Positions 8,275-15,743 of a stretch of DNA of 36,504 nt are shown piece by piece. The notes below the pieces were generated by a model. That model was not told the DNA's origin and ran no database searches. It saw only the letters and a list, made by a program, of their open reading frames with translations. Position numbers and translations under genes: made by a program. This DNA comes from Accumulibacter sp. GTDB taxonomy: Bacteria; Pseudomonadota; Gammaproteobacteria; Burkholderiales; Rhodocyclaceae. The stretch covers positions 1 through 36,504 of the forward strand of contig JAIRPF010000090.1 in assembly GCA_031257115.1 (NCBI GenBank), in the 5' to 3' direction. Position 1 is the first letter of the stretch. Every line of letters starts with the position of its first letter.

Positions 8275-9021
8275 TTATTCGATTTTTTCCCAAGGTAACG
8301 CGCCATCCGCGTACCCAGCCAATACGCTCCAGGCTTGAGTACGACTACTGAAATCGTAATTTTCTGTCAAAACAAAGCCATCTCTGCCGTTTGGCAATTT
8401 ACTCGGTTCAAGAATCCCCTTATCAATAAGCTCACGTCGTTTCTTTTCGTTTTCAGGTCTATAAGTTTTCAAAGATTCTTTTTCACTTGCAACCGCAAAT
8501 GCTCCCCTCAGAACCGTGAAATGCCCATCCGATTGAAGAATTCCCTCAGCTTCGATTCCCGTTTTATCAGCCCGCAAACGAAAGCGTTCGCCGATCGGAT
8601 GGTGTTCATCAAACGGATTAAGCAATTGAACGCCAGTTTTCATAAAATGCTTTGCATTTCTGGTGACAAGAATCAGATTATGCGCCAAGGCAGTTGCAGC
8701 AATTTGTTTATCAAGAGCGTTTTCAGAATGTGGCACACACAAACGCCCCCATATCTGCGCCACATTCTTATCAAAAGGCAGGATTTCGTCTGCGTAAAAC
8801 TCCAACACGCCAAGCAACCAATCATCAAGACGCGGCGCTTGTTCCAGATCGCCGCGATGGCGAAGCAGATCCACTCCACGCCGTAATTCACCAATAGTGA
8901 CAGCAGACAAAAAAACGTTCTGCGCCGTTGCGCAGGGATTGTTCAAAAAAGTACGCACACCGGGATTGGCGCGCTTATCTTTTCTCGACTCGCTAATGAT
9001 GTTGGTATCAATTAAATACAT
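8275..9021 (-). CDS. VapC-type PIN toxin fused to a DUF4357-like domain
   Basis: Residues 1 to about 140 form a PIN-domain ribonuclease of VapC/FitB type. They begin MYLIDTNIISE with acidic Asp5, then Glu45 (TIGELRRG) and Asp104 (NALDKQIAATA). The fourth position, usually acidic in TRNxxDF, is TRNAKHF here. VapC toxins normally end near residue 140, but this frame runs without a break to 248. The extra part resembles DUF4357: FTVLRGAFAVAS, RRELIDKGIL, then YDFSSRTQAWSVLAGYADG and PWEKI, echoing the family's FSS...A..VVLG..NG...W pattern. DUF4357 is better known on GIY-YIG nucleases and restriction-linked proteins. The ATG overlaps the antitoxin stop by 14 bases. The region is AT-richer than its neighbours, which suggests transfer. 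The PIN call is firm; the DUF4357 call is by eye. Confidence 0.85.
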   Translation of the reverse strand: MYLIDTNIISESRKDKRANPGVRTFLNNPCATAQNVFLSAVTIGELRRGVDLLRHRGDLEQAPRLDDWLLGVLEFYADEILPFDKNVAQIWGRLCVPHSENALDKQIAATALAHNLILVTRNAKHFMKTGVQLLNPFDEHHPIGERFRLRADKTGIEAEGILQSDGHFTVLRGAFAVASEKESLKTYRPENEKKRRELIDKGILEPSKLPNGRDGFVLTENYDFSSRTQAWSVLAGYADGALPWEKIE

Positions 9022-9235
9022 CTGGTTCAACCCGCGTATCTTGCATACGCTCAAAATCCTCATCCCGCCCTACATCAGGCATCCGACTAAGTATTTCCGC
9101 CAGAGGCGGACGCCTCAAAGCCGCGGCGAGAATGGCACGATGTTCGGCTTCCAGACTCCGGCCATGCGCCGCTGCTCGTTCGCGCAGACGTTCAACAAGG
9201 GAATCGTCCAGATTGCGTAAAACCAATTGGGTCAT
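9008..9235 (-). CDS. FitA/VapB-like ribbon-helix-helix antitoxin
   Basis: A 75-residue antitoxin. The N-terminal part (MTQLVLRNLDDSLVERLRER, then GRSLEAEHRAILAAAL) is a ribbon-helix-helix DNA-binding fold typical of FitA-type antitoxins. The C-terminal tail (about 45-75) would wrap the PIN toxin. Such antitoxins neutralise the RNase and repress their own promoter. GGAG lies 7 bases before the ATG. The gene ends 14 bases inside the toxin gene, the usual coupled arrangement. It begins 37 bases after glyQ, so it may be read through from the glyQ promoter as well as from any promoter of its own. Confidence 0.88.
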   Translation of the reverse strand: MTQLVLRNLDDSLVERLRERAAAHGRSLEAEHRAILAAALRRPPLAEILSRMPDVGRDEDFERMQDTRVEPDVFN

Positions 9236-9272
9236 GGGAAAACTCCATTAGTCTCTTGAAACCCTCAACGCC

Positions 9273-10187
9273 TCACGCCACCGCCTTCAACCTCGCCAAC
9301 ACCTCTTCCGCCCGTTCCCGTTTCGCCATCGGAAAGCCCAGCCGGGCGCGGGAATCGAGATAGCTTTGCGCCACGCTCCGCGCGAGGTTGCGGATGCGGC
9401 CGATGTAAGCCGCCCGCTCGGTGACGGAAATCGCGCCGCGCGCGTCGAGCAGGTTGAAGGTATGCGCGGCTTTCAAGACTTGTTCGTAGGCGGGCAGCGC
9501 CAGCCGCGCGTCCATCAGAACCTTGGCTTCCTTCTCGTGAGCGTTGAAGGCTTCAAACAGAAACGCGACGTCGGAATGCTCGAAGTTGTAGGCCGATTGC
9601 TCGACTTCGTTCTGGTGGTAGACGTCGCCGTAGGTGAGACCTTCCGTCCACACGAGATCGAAGACGTTCTCCACGCCTTGCAGGTACATCGCCAGACGTT
9701 CCAGCCCGTAGGTGATTTCGCCGGTGATGGGTTTGCAGTCGATGCCGCCGACCTGCTGGAAATAGGTGAACTGCGTGATCTCCATGCCGTTCATCCACAC
9801 CTCCCAGCCCAGACCCCACGCGCCCAGCGTGGGATTTTCCCAATCGTCCTCGACGAAACGCACGTCGTTTTTTTTCAGGTCGAAGCCCAGGGCTTCGAGC
9901 GAACCGAGGTAGAGATCGAGAATGTCGGCCGGAGCGGGCTTCAAAACCACCTGATACTGGTAATAATGCTGCATCCGGTTGGGATTTTCCCCATCGCGCC
10001 CGTCCCTGGGCCGCCGCGAGGGCTGCACGTAAGCCGCCTTCCAGGGTTCCGGCCCGATGGCGCGCAGAAAAGTGGCGGTATGGCTCGTGCCCGCGCCGAC
10101 TTCCATATCGTAGGGCTGAAGCAGGGCGCAACCCCGTTCGTCCCAGAAATTCTGGAGACGCAGAATGACTTCCTGAAATGTAGGCAT
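9273..10187 (-). CDS. glyQ: Glycyl-tRNA synthetase alpha subunit
   Basis: Catalytic chain of the tetrameric glycyl-tRNA synthetase; it activates glycine with ATP and forms the class II active site. The 304 residues match the usual length. Motifs include [20 protein letters not shown] at the start, [38 protein letters not shown] (motif 2 region) and [16 protein letters not shown] (motif 3 region). It heads a same-strand run that reaches glyS only after an antitoxin, a toxin and an amidotransferase gene. Normal glyQ-glyS pairs are adjacent, so the spacing is the odd feature here, not the protein itself. Confidence 0.97.
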   Translation of the reverse strand: MPTFQEVILRLQNFWDERGCALLQPYDMEVGAGTSHTATFLRAIGPEPWKAAYVQPSRRPRDGRDGENPNRMQHYYQYQVVLKPAPADILDLYLGSLEALGFDLKKNDVRFVEDDWENPTLGAWGLGWEVWMNGMEITQFTYFQQVGGIDCKPITGEITYGLERLAMYLQGVENVFDLVWTEGLTYGDVYHQNEVEQSAYNFEHSDVAFLFEAFNAHEKEAKVLMDARLALPAYEQVLKAAHTFNLLDARGAISVTERAAYIGRIRNLARSVAQSYLDSRARLGFPMAKRERAEEVLARLKAVA

Positions 10188-10229
10188 GTGAGGCTTCGGA
10201 AAAATGTTGAAAAGACGCGACGGAGCGTG

Positions 10230-10235
10230 ATTTTA
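10230..10235 (-). promoter_or_regulatory. Possible -10 box for glyQ
   Basis: The minus strand reads TAAAAT, five of six matches to the sigma-70 -10, about 43 bases before the glyQ ATG. The -35 region is poor (TTCTTG at 17-base spacing). This is the best candidate for the promoter of the glyQ-led run. The rest of the 361-base spacer (10188-10548) shows no gene I can support. Confidence 0.35.
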
Positions 10236-10548
10236 CTTGGTTTTCGCCACGGCAAGAAAGCGCGCGGCCCGGCCGGGCGGCAAGCGGCGAACAGCGCCTT
10301 CGCCCGGCCTGCCGCGCCACCTTTCGGCGCCGTCGCGCATGATGGGACGCCCGCAGAGGCGTTGGCGGCGGCATCGGAGGCGGAATTTGACTTTTTGAAT
10401 GAAAAGAAGAAAACTGAATATCATCAACCCCTTGAGACACCGAGACCGAACCCGCGCCCCCATTCACGTGAATTCCCGGCGTCTCCTGCCGCGATTGTGA
10501 AGGCGCTGGACATTTCGGAAGCAAGATATTTGGCGGCGCATGAGAACA

Positions 10549-11170
10549 ATGACCATTCGAGATGAAGTCCCGCCGGACATTTGCGCAATCCATGAACTGA
10601 CGCTTCTGGCTTTCCGAACATACCGAACAACTCGTGGTCGATGCACTGCGGAACGCGGGAGCGTTGTCGGTTTCACTTGTCGCCGAACTCGACGGAAAGA
10701 TTGTTGGACACATCGCGTTTTCACCCGTGACCATTGCCGACGGCAGCGAAGGCTGGTACGGACTCGGTCCGATTTCGGTGACGCCCGACGAGCAGCGGCG
10801 CGGCATCGGCTCCATGCTGATACGCGCCAGCCTTGAACGCCTGAAGAAAATGGGCGGCAAGGGATGCGCGCTGGTCGGCGATCCCGCGTATTATGTACGC
10901 TTCGGGTTCAGGAACCCTCCGGAGTTGATTCACGAGGGCGTGCCGCAAGATGTCTTTTTGGCGCTCGGCTTCGACCAACGGCCCAAGGCGAAGATGCCAC
11001 GGGGATCCGTCGCCTTCCATGAGGCGTTTCTCGTGAAAGCCTGGCCCTCTCGATCCGATGGCGTTGCGGAATCCGATCGATGCCGCCCATTTTGCGGACA
11101 AGATTTTGGGCCTCCGCTTCCACCATTTTTCTTCGGCGATGGCCGGATCGAGACTGAAGAGGAGAATTGA
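10549..11170 (+). pseudogene. GNAT N-acetyltransferase, frameshifted
   Basis: A YhbS-like GNAT acetyltransferase split across two frames. Frame one starts at the ATG at 10549 (MTIRDEVPPDICAIHELTLLAF) and ends at about 10614. The rest continues in the next frame from about 10613 (SEHTEQLVVDALRNAGALSV), through the acetyl-CoA loop EQRRGIGSMLIRASLERL, to GSVAFHEAFL. Compared with the family as I recall it, about five residues are missing at the joint, which fits a deletion of about 17 bases. The second frame also runs some 40 residues past the usual end of the family. A GTG at 10634 could start a shortened product, but it would lack the first helix and strand. I judge it inactive; a sequencing error is possible. 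Confidence 0.7.
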
Positions 11171-11171
11171 A

Positions 11172-11537
11172 ATGAAAAGCACGTCTCCCCTTTATATTTC
11201 TGTCGCGCTCGTGATCGGCCTTTCGTCGATGACGGCCACGGCCCTGGACTGCGTGAGGTTCCGCAACGGCCGGGTCGTGTGCCAGCAGCCAGATTCCCGA
11301 TGCGTCAGGAACCATGACGGAGAAATCTTCTGTTCGACTCCGGGCGGCGGTATCGAATTCGATCTTTACGGCGTACCGGTCTGCGGCCCAGGCTACTGCG
11401 TCAGAGGCCGGTCGGGAGACGTCGTCTGTTCAAGCCAACCGCGAGGCCCCGCCAGCACGGATCAATACGGTACTCCGGTATGTTCCGTATCCTGCGTCCC
11501 CGCCGACAAGGCGGCTTGTGTAAAACTCGAACCTTGA
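11172..11537 (+). CDS. Secreted Cys-rich repeat protein, unknown function
   Basis: A 121-residue protein with an N-terminal signal peptide (about 1-25, hydrophobic YISVALVIGLSS, cleavage near ATA). I do not recognise the family. The mature part has ten Cys in fewer than 100 residues and clear internal repeats. The pattern C-V-R-x3-G-x3-C occurs three times (27-37, 44-54, 76-86), and D-x-Y-G-x-P-V-C occurs twice (64-71, 97-104). This suggests small disulfide-linked or metal-binding loops. GGAG lies 7 bases before the ATG, a good ribosome-binding site. The gene lies just upstream of the ZraS-like kinase on the same strand, so it may be co-transcribed with the sensor. Function is not known; a metal or thiol role is inference from composition and context. 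Confidence 0.8.
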   Translation: MKSTSPLYISVALVIGLSSMTATALDCVRFRNGRVVCQQPDSRCVRNHDGEIFCSTPGGGIEFDLYGVPVCGPGYCVRGRSGDVVCSSQPRGPASTDQYGTPVCSVSCVPADKAACVKLEP

Positions 11538-11655
11538 GCCGACCGCGGACAGGCTCTTGGCGCAAGCGATGGCGGCGAGGATCGGACACATTTCATTTCC
11601 TTCCATGCCGTTGTTTAGAAACATGAATGTCTCCGATCCATTAAACTCATGTCTC

Positions 11656-13473
11656 ATGACTAACGCACGCAAATCCAGTACGCCGGACGCCGGGTCGCAG
11701 AAAATTTCCGCCTGTTCCCGTCTGTTGTTCGGCTTCTCTCCACGGCTCGTCGTCGGCTTTTCCGCCATCCTGGCCTTGGCGATCGCTTTGTTCGCGTGGC
11801 GGAACACGGAACGGGAGCGGGAGCACATTACGCAAAATTTTCTCGACAGGGCGGATGCGCTCGTCTGGGCGCTGGAAGCGGCCACGAGGACGGAAATAAG
11901 CCTCGGCGAAGGCGTCAGGATTCTGCAGAAGTTCGTCATGGAAACCGCCCGGCGGCGGGGCATACTGTACATTGCCATCGTCGACGAAGACGGGCGCGTC
12001 CTGGCGCACAGCAATCCCCAGGAGGTCGGGAAAATCCTTCCCAGGCAAAGACTGCCTTCCGCCGAGCCGCCCAAGGACGTTGCCTGGCATACCGTCCAAG
12101 GCTCCGACAGCCATGCCTTCGAAGTCTACCGGGAGTTTTCCCCGGCGCCAGGCTACCACCACAGTCCGCTCGATTTTCACGACGATTTTCACGAGAACAG
12201 GCATACGCACGGCAAAAACGGGGAGCGGGACGATCAGTCGGAACACGCTCCGCACAGTTTTGCCATGATCGGTTTCGACAACAGGCCTTATGAGGCCATT
12301 CTCGCCAGTGACCGCTTCAACAATTCGATGGCCGCCGCCGTCGCGGTGATATTGGCCCTCGGCAGTTCTTTTTCCCTTTTCTGGGCGGAGGGCTACCGGC
12401 GCTCGCGGCGTCTGCTGAAAGATACCCGCGCCTTGGCCTCGGAAGTCGTGACCAACCTGCCCGTGGGGCTGATCACCTGCGATCCGCGCGGCGTCATGGG
12501 CATGACCAATGAAACGGCGCTCGCCATGTTGCGCATGAGTCGGGAAACGGTCGCCGGGACTCCGATGGACGCCGTTCCCGGCCTCGACTGGAAGGGAATC
12601 ATTACCACGCTCTCGCGGAACAAAAAAATCATCGAGCATGAGATGGAGTTCCGCGTAAACGGCGACGTCACTCCCGTCAGTGTCAGCGCCTCGCAAATCC
12701 GTGATGAAGACGGCCTTTTCCTGGGGCATCTTTTCATCCTGCGGGACATTTCCGAAATGAAGCGGCTACAGGCCGAGGCGCGACGCAACGACAAACTTGC
12801 CGCGCTTGGAAACCTGGCCGCCGGCGTGGCGCATGAAATCCGCAATCCGCTCAGTTCCATAAAAGGGATCGCGACGTTCCTGGCGGCGAGAGTGCGTTCC
12901 TCGGAACCGGAAGAAGAAGCCGCGAAAACGATGATTTCCGAAGCGGATCGCCTGAACCGCGTGGTATCGCAATTGCTTGAATTCGCCAAACCGGGCGTCA
13001 TGAAACTTGCCGACGCGAACATCAATGAGGTCGTCGCCCGCGCCCTGCGGCTTGCCGGCGCGGATATCCGGGCGAAAAAAATCCACGTCGTTTTCGACGA
13101 GGACGAAACATTGCCCAGGATTCCCATGAACGCGGAACGTTTCACGCAAGCCTTGCTCAACCTGTTTCTCAATGCCGTCCAGGCCATGAAGCCGGGCGGC
13201 ACGCTGGAAATTTCCATCAGGCCGCGCGACGAGGAAAACATGTGCGTCCTATGCGTCAGGGATGACGGCGAGGGAATGTCGCAAGAAGTCCTGGCCTCCA
13301 TCTTCACGCCGTACTTCACGACGAAAGCGTCCGGAACCGGCCTCGGTCTGGCGATCGTCCATCAGATCATCGAGGGGCATGGCGGCGGCATCTCGGTGAA
13401 AAGCGCCCCGGGTTCGGGAAGCGCCTTCACGCTGTCCATTCCCATGCGGAGACACCACAAGGAAGAGGTATGA
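11656..13473 (+). CDS. ZraS-like sensor histidine kinase with His-rich periplasmic loop
   Basis: Membrane sensor kinase partnered with the NtrC-type regulator that follows. With the ATG at 11656 it has 605 residues: TM1 at about 28-48, a periplasmic sensor, TM2 at about 224-244, then a PAS domain (VVTNLPVGLITCDPRG). HisKA follows with H-box AAGVAHEIRNPLSSIKG, then an HATPase with N-box FLNAVQAM and boxes DDGEGM and GTGLGLAIVHQ. Just before TM2 the sensor carries a segment (about 168-200, nt 12157-12255) with eight His in 33 residues and many Asp/Glu (FHDDFHENRHTHG), strongly suggestive of metal binding. ZraS senses zinc in enteric bacteria, and the architecture matches. The start is uncertain: no candidate (TTG 11557, ATG 11605, 11623, 11656) has a clear ribosome-binding site. 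The stop overlaps the regulator start. Confidence 0.92.
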   Translation: MTNARKSSTPDAGSQKISACSRLLFGFSPRLVVGFSAILALAIALFAWRNTEREREHITQNFLDRADALVWALEAATRTEISLGEGVRILQKFVMETARRRGILYIAIVDEDGRVLAHSNPQEVGKILPRQRLPSAEPPKDVAWHTVQGSDSHAFEVYREFSPAPGYHHSPLDFHDDFHENRHTHGKNGERDDQSEHAPHSFAMIGFDNRPYEAILASDRFNNSMAAAVAVILALGSSFSLFWAEGYRRSRRLLKDTRALASEVVTNLPVGLITCDPRGVMGMTNETALAMLRMSRETVAGTPMDAVPGLDWKGIITTLSRNKKIIEHEMEFRVNGDVTPVSVSASQIRDEDGLFLGHLFILRDISEMKRLQAEARRNDKLAALGNLAAGVAHEIRNPLSSIKGIATFLAARVRSSEPEEEAAKTMISEADRLNRVVSQLLEFAKPGVMKLADANINEVVARALRLAGADIRAKKIHVVFDEDETLPRIPMNAERFTQALLNLFLNAVQAMKPGGTLEISIRPRDEENMCVLCVRDDGEGMSQEVLASIFTPYFTTKASGTGLGLAIVHQIIEGHGGGISVKSAPGSGSAFTLSIPMRRHHKEEV

Positions 13474-14822
13474 CACAAAACGCCAGGATCAAGCTGCTGG
13501 TGGTAGACGACGATGGCAGCCACCGCCGGACCCTGATCGCGCTTTCCTCGGAATGGGGATATGCGGCAAGCGGGGCGGAAAGCGGAGAGGCCGCCATCGC
13601 CGCGTGCAAGGCGGAGCCTTTCGACCTCGTGCTCATGGACGTCCGGATGACCGGCGTCAGCGGCATCGAAGCCCTCAAGGAAATCAAGGCGTACAACCCG
13701 GCCATCCCGATCCTGATCATGACCGCGTATTCCGGCGTCGATGACGCCGTGGCAGCCATCAAGTCCGGAGCGTATGACTATCTGACGAAACCCCTGGATT
13801 TCGACGAACTGAAGCTCACCCTGGAAAGGGCCGCGGACCATGCCAGCCTGCGCAACGAGAACGAAGCGCCGCGCAGTATGCTCCCTCCGGAATTCGGGCG
13901 GAGCGAAATCATCGGTCAAAGTCCGGCCATGCGCCGGATTCTGGACATGGCCGCCAGCGTGGCTTCATCCGAAGTCACCGTGCTGATCGGCGGCGAATCC
14001 GGCACCGGCAAGGAGTTGCTGGCGAAACTGATCCATGCCAACAGCAAGCGGCGGGCCGGCCCCTATGTCGCCGTCAACTGCGCCGCCCTGACGGAAACGC
14101 TGCTGGAATCGGAATTGTTCGGGCACGAGAGAGGCGCTTTCACCGGCGCTGAAAAACGGCGCGAGGGCCGTTTCCTGGCCGCAAGCGGCGGAACAATCTT
14201 CCTGGACGAGATAGGCGAAATGCTTCTGCCCATGCAGGCAAAACTGCTGCGCGCGATCCAGGAGCGGGAAATCCAGCGCGTCGGAGGCGACCGGGCGATA
14301 AAAGTGGATATCCGCATCCTGGCGGCGACCAATAAAAACCTCAGGGAAGAAGTCGAAAAAGGAAATTTCAGGCAAGACCTGTACTATCGGCTCAACGTGG
14401 TTTCTCTTGAGCTTCCCGCGCTGCGGGAACGGGTCGAGGACATCCCGCTCCTCGCCGCGCATTTTCTCAGGCAACACGCCGCGAAAAACGAAAAGACGGT
14501 GAAGGGTTTTACGCCGGGCGCCATGGACAGGATGGTGAAATACCCCTGGCCGGGCAATGTGCGGGAACTCGAAAATACCGTGGAACGCGCGGTGGTGCTC
14601 CTCATGGGGGAATACATCAGCGAACGGGAACTGCCGCCCAACCTTCTGGACGGAGAAGGGGACGGGGCGGCCCGTGGAATGAATTTCGCCGGCATGACGC
14701 TCGAAGAAATCGAGAAAATCATCGTGACCCAGACCGTGGAAAATGTCGGCGGCAACAAAAGCGAAGCGGCCAGACGCCTGGGAATCACAAGAAAAACGCT
14801 GGCGTCCAAAATGCAGGGCTGA
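13470..14822 (+). CDS. ZraR-like sigma-54 response regulator
   Basis: A 450-residue NtrC-family activator. The receiver domain (about 8-120) has VVDDD, the phospho-acceptor Asp57 in VLMDVRMTG, and Lys in YLTKPLD. The AAA+ domain has Walker A GESGTGKE (about 175-182) and the sigma-54 contact loop GAFTGA (222-227). GTIFLDEIGEM is Walker B. A Fis-type helix-turn-helix ends the protein (GGNKSEAARRLGITRKTL). It should therefore act at RpoN-dependent promoters. Its ATG overlaps the kinase stop (ATGA), so it is coupled to the kinase. I could not find a convincing -24/-12 promoter nearby. Targets are unknown; the flanking Cys-rich and His-rich genes are the obvious candidates. Confidence 0.95.
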   Translation: MTQNARIKLLVVDDDGSHRRTLIALSSEWGYAASGAESGEAAIAACKAEPFDLVLMDVRMTGVSGIEALKEIKAYNPAIPILIMTAYSGVDDAVAAIKSGAYDYLTKPLDFDELKLTLERAADHASLRNENEAPRSMLPPEFGRSEIIGQSPAMRRILDMAASVASSEVTVLIGGESGTGKELLAKLIHANSKRRAGPYVAVNCAALTETLLESELFGHERGAFTGAEKRREGRFLAASGGTIFLDEIGEMLLPMQAKLLRAIQEREIQRVGGDRAIKVDIRILAATNKNLREEVEKGNFRQDLYYRLNVVSLELPALRERVEDIPLLAAHFLRQHAAKNEKTVKGFTPGAMDRMVKYPWPGNVRELENTVERAVVLLMGEYISERELPPNLLDGEGDGAARGMNFAGMTLEEIEKIIVTQTVENVGGNKSEAARRLGITRKTLASKMQG

Positions 14823-14899
14823 CGGATCGGCCCATGACCGGACCACCGGAGCGGCCCGGATGGATCGATGCCATGTGTTTTCGTGCCCGCCCTTGCATG

Positions 14900-15271
14900 T
14901 CAATGGTGGCCATAGTGGTGATTCGGCGCGCTGACGGTGAATCGATGATGCTCGTCGCCGTTGTAGTGCCCGGCGTGATTGACATCGTGATGCCAGACGA
15001 CGTCATATTGCCCATAGGGAAGATCGACGTAGGTCGTTGCCGCGGTCAAGGCCACGCCGTCCTGGCTGTAGGGATCTCCGGAACGGGTCGTGCCGCTGAT
15101 GTCGAGGGATTGGCCGGAACCCCACGCCGGATCGGCCGAAAATCCGATCCGGGAAGTCGGATCTCCCGGCGGAGCCGCCACGCCGTCCCCTCCGCCCCCG
15201 CCTCCGCCACATGCGGCAAGAATGAAAGCCCCCGCCAGGATTTCAAGACCCAGGAAGACTTTTTTCGACAT
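14900..15271 (-). CDS. His-rich lipoprotein, unknown function
   Basis: A 123-residue predicted lipoprotein, convergent with the ZraR-like gene. The signal ends in the lipobox ILAAC (Cys21) and is followed by a Gly-rich linker (seven Gly). No retention Asp follows the Cys, so outer-membrane sorting is likely. The C-terminal 30 residues hold ten His (94, 95, 99, 102, 108, 109, 118, 119, 122, 123) among Asp and Asn, ending NHHYGHH, which looks like a transition-metal-binding tail. The centre (about 40-90) reads like a beta-sandwich with repeated DP-x-G/S motifs, not recognised. GAGGAGA lies just before the ATG. Only 77 bases separate it from the zraR-like stop. The metal-buffering role is inference. 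Confidence 0.82.
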   Translation of the reverse strand: MSKKVFLGLEILAGAFILAACGGGGGGGDGVAAPPGDPTSRIGFSADPAWGSGQSLDISGTTRSGDPYSQDGVALTAATTYVDLPYGQYDVVWHHDVNHAGHYNGDEHHRFTVSAPNHHYGHH

Positions 15272-15743
15272 TTGATCTCTCCTCTATGAATACATGTCCA
15301 ATGAAAAATTGTCTGTCGATAAAGACACAGAGCAAATAAGCAATTTATATGCCGCGATGAAAATCCGCTTGCGGCCAACCGGCCGGCGGATCACTATTCC
15401 ATTGCCGAAAATCATTGCCGACAGGCATGATTGGCCGGAAATCCGCGGCAAACGAACGGTCTCGGGGGGCATTGGGGATGAACGGGAAATTTCGGCAAAC
15501 GATGTCCGGCGCATTGGACAGATACGTGGAGCCATGCGACATGTGAGTGCTTTTTACTCAAACGATCAAGGCATTCGAGTAAAAATTGGACGGTGCCTCA
15601 CTTGTCCAGCCTACACGCATCCTCCCGACGCGGAGCGCCGCAAACATTGGAGCGCGGGCGTCCTGCCCGCAAAAACAAGGGGACAGAGACATTTGGTTTT
15701 CTTCCAGCGGTTTTTATTCGAAAACATAAATGTCTTTATCCCC
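15272..15743. other. Intergenic region with palindromes, no supported gene
   Basis: This 472-base spacer between the His-rich lipoprotein and kdpE-like genes is AT-richer than its surroundings. A plus-strand frame (15294-15764) lacks a ribosome-binding site and recognisable motifs and ends in repeat sequence, so I do not call it. The left end should hold the lipoprotein promoter. The right half carries the inverted repeats listed separately, plus a perfect hairpin GCGGGC-gtcct-GCCCGC at 15654-15670. Confidence 0.6.
15551..15585. repeat. 9-bp perfect inverted repeat (operator-like)
   Basis: TTTTTACTC (15551-15559) and GAGTAAAAA (15577-15585) are exact inverted copies separated by 17 bases, giving half-site centres about 26 bases apart. 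The AT-rich arms and spacing could suit a dimeric regulator, or a hairpin. It lies about 280 bases upstream of the His-rich lipoprotein start and 160 bases beyond the kdpE-like stop. Confidence 0.55.

Noticed and set aside
8275-8600. Reading the toxin C-terminus as a separate gene
   Set aside because: The frame is continuous from the PIN domain with no stop, and no start codon with a ribosome-binding site precedes the DUF4357-like part.
10950-11172. Sigma-54 (-24/-12) promoter for the Cys-rich gene or the lipoprotein
   Set aside because: I scanned for GG-N10-GC with TTGC upstream of 11172, 11656 and 15271. Only imperfect spacings were found, so no call is made.
11430-11640. Minus-strand frame starting MCPILAAIACAKSL opposite the Cys-rich gene end
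   Set aside because: It has a GGAA-like upstream sequence, but most of it is antisense to the Cys-rich gene and it has no recognisable family.
15654-15670. GCGGGC-gtcct-GCCCGC hairpin as terminator of kdpE
   Set aside because: On the kdpE strand the T-run precedes the stem instead of following it, so it does not have terminator polarity.
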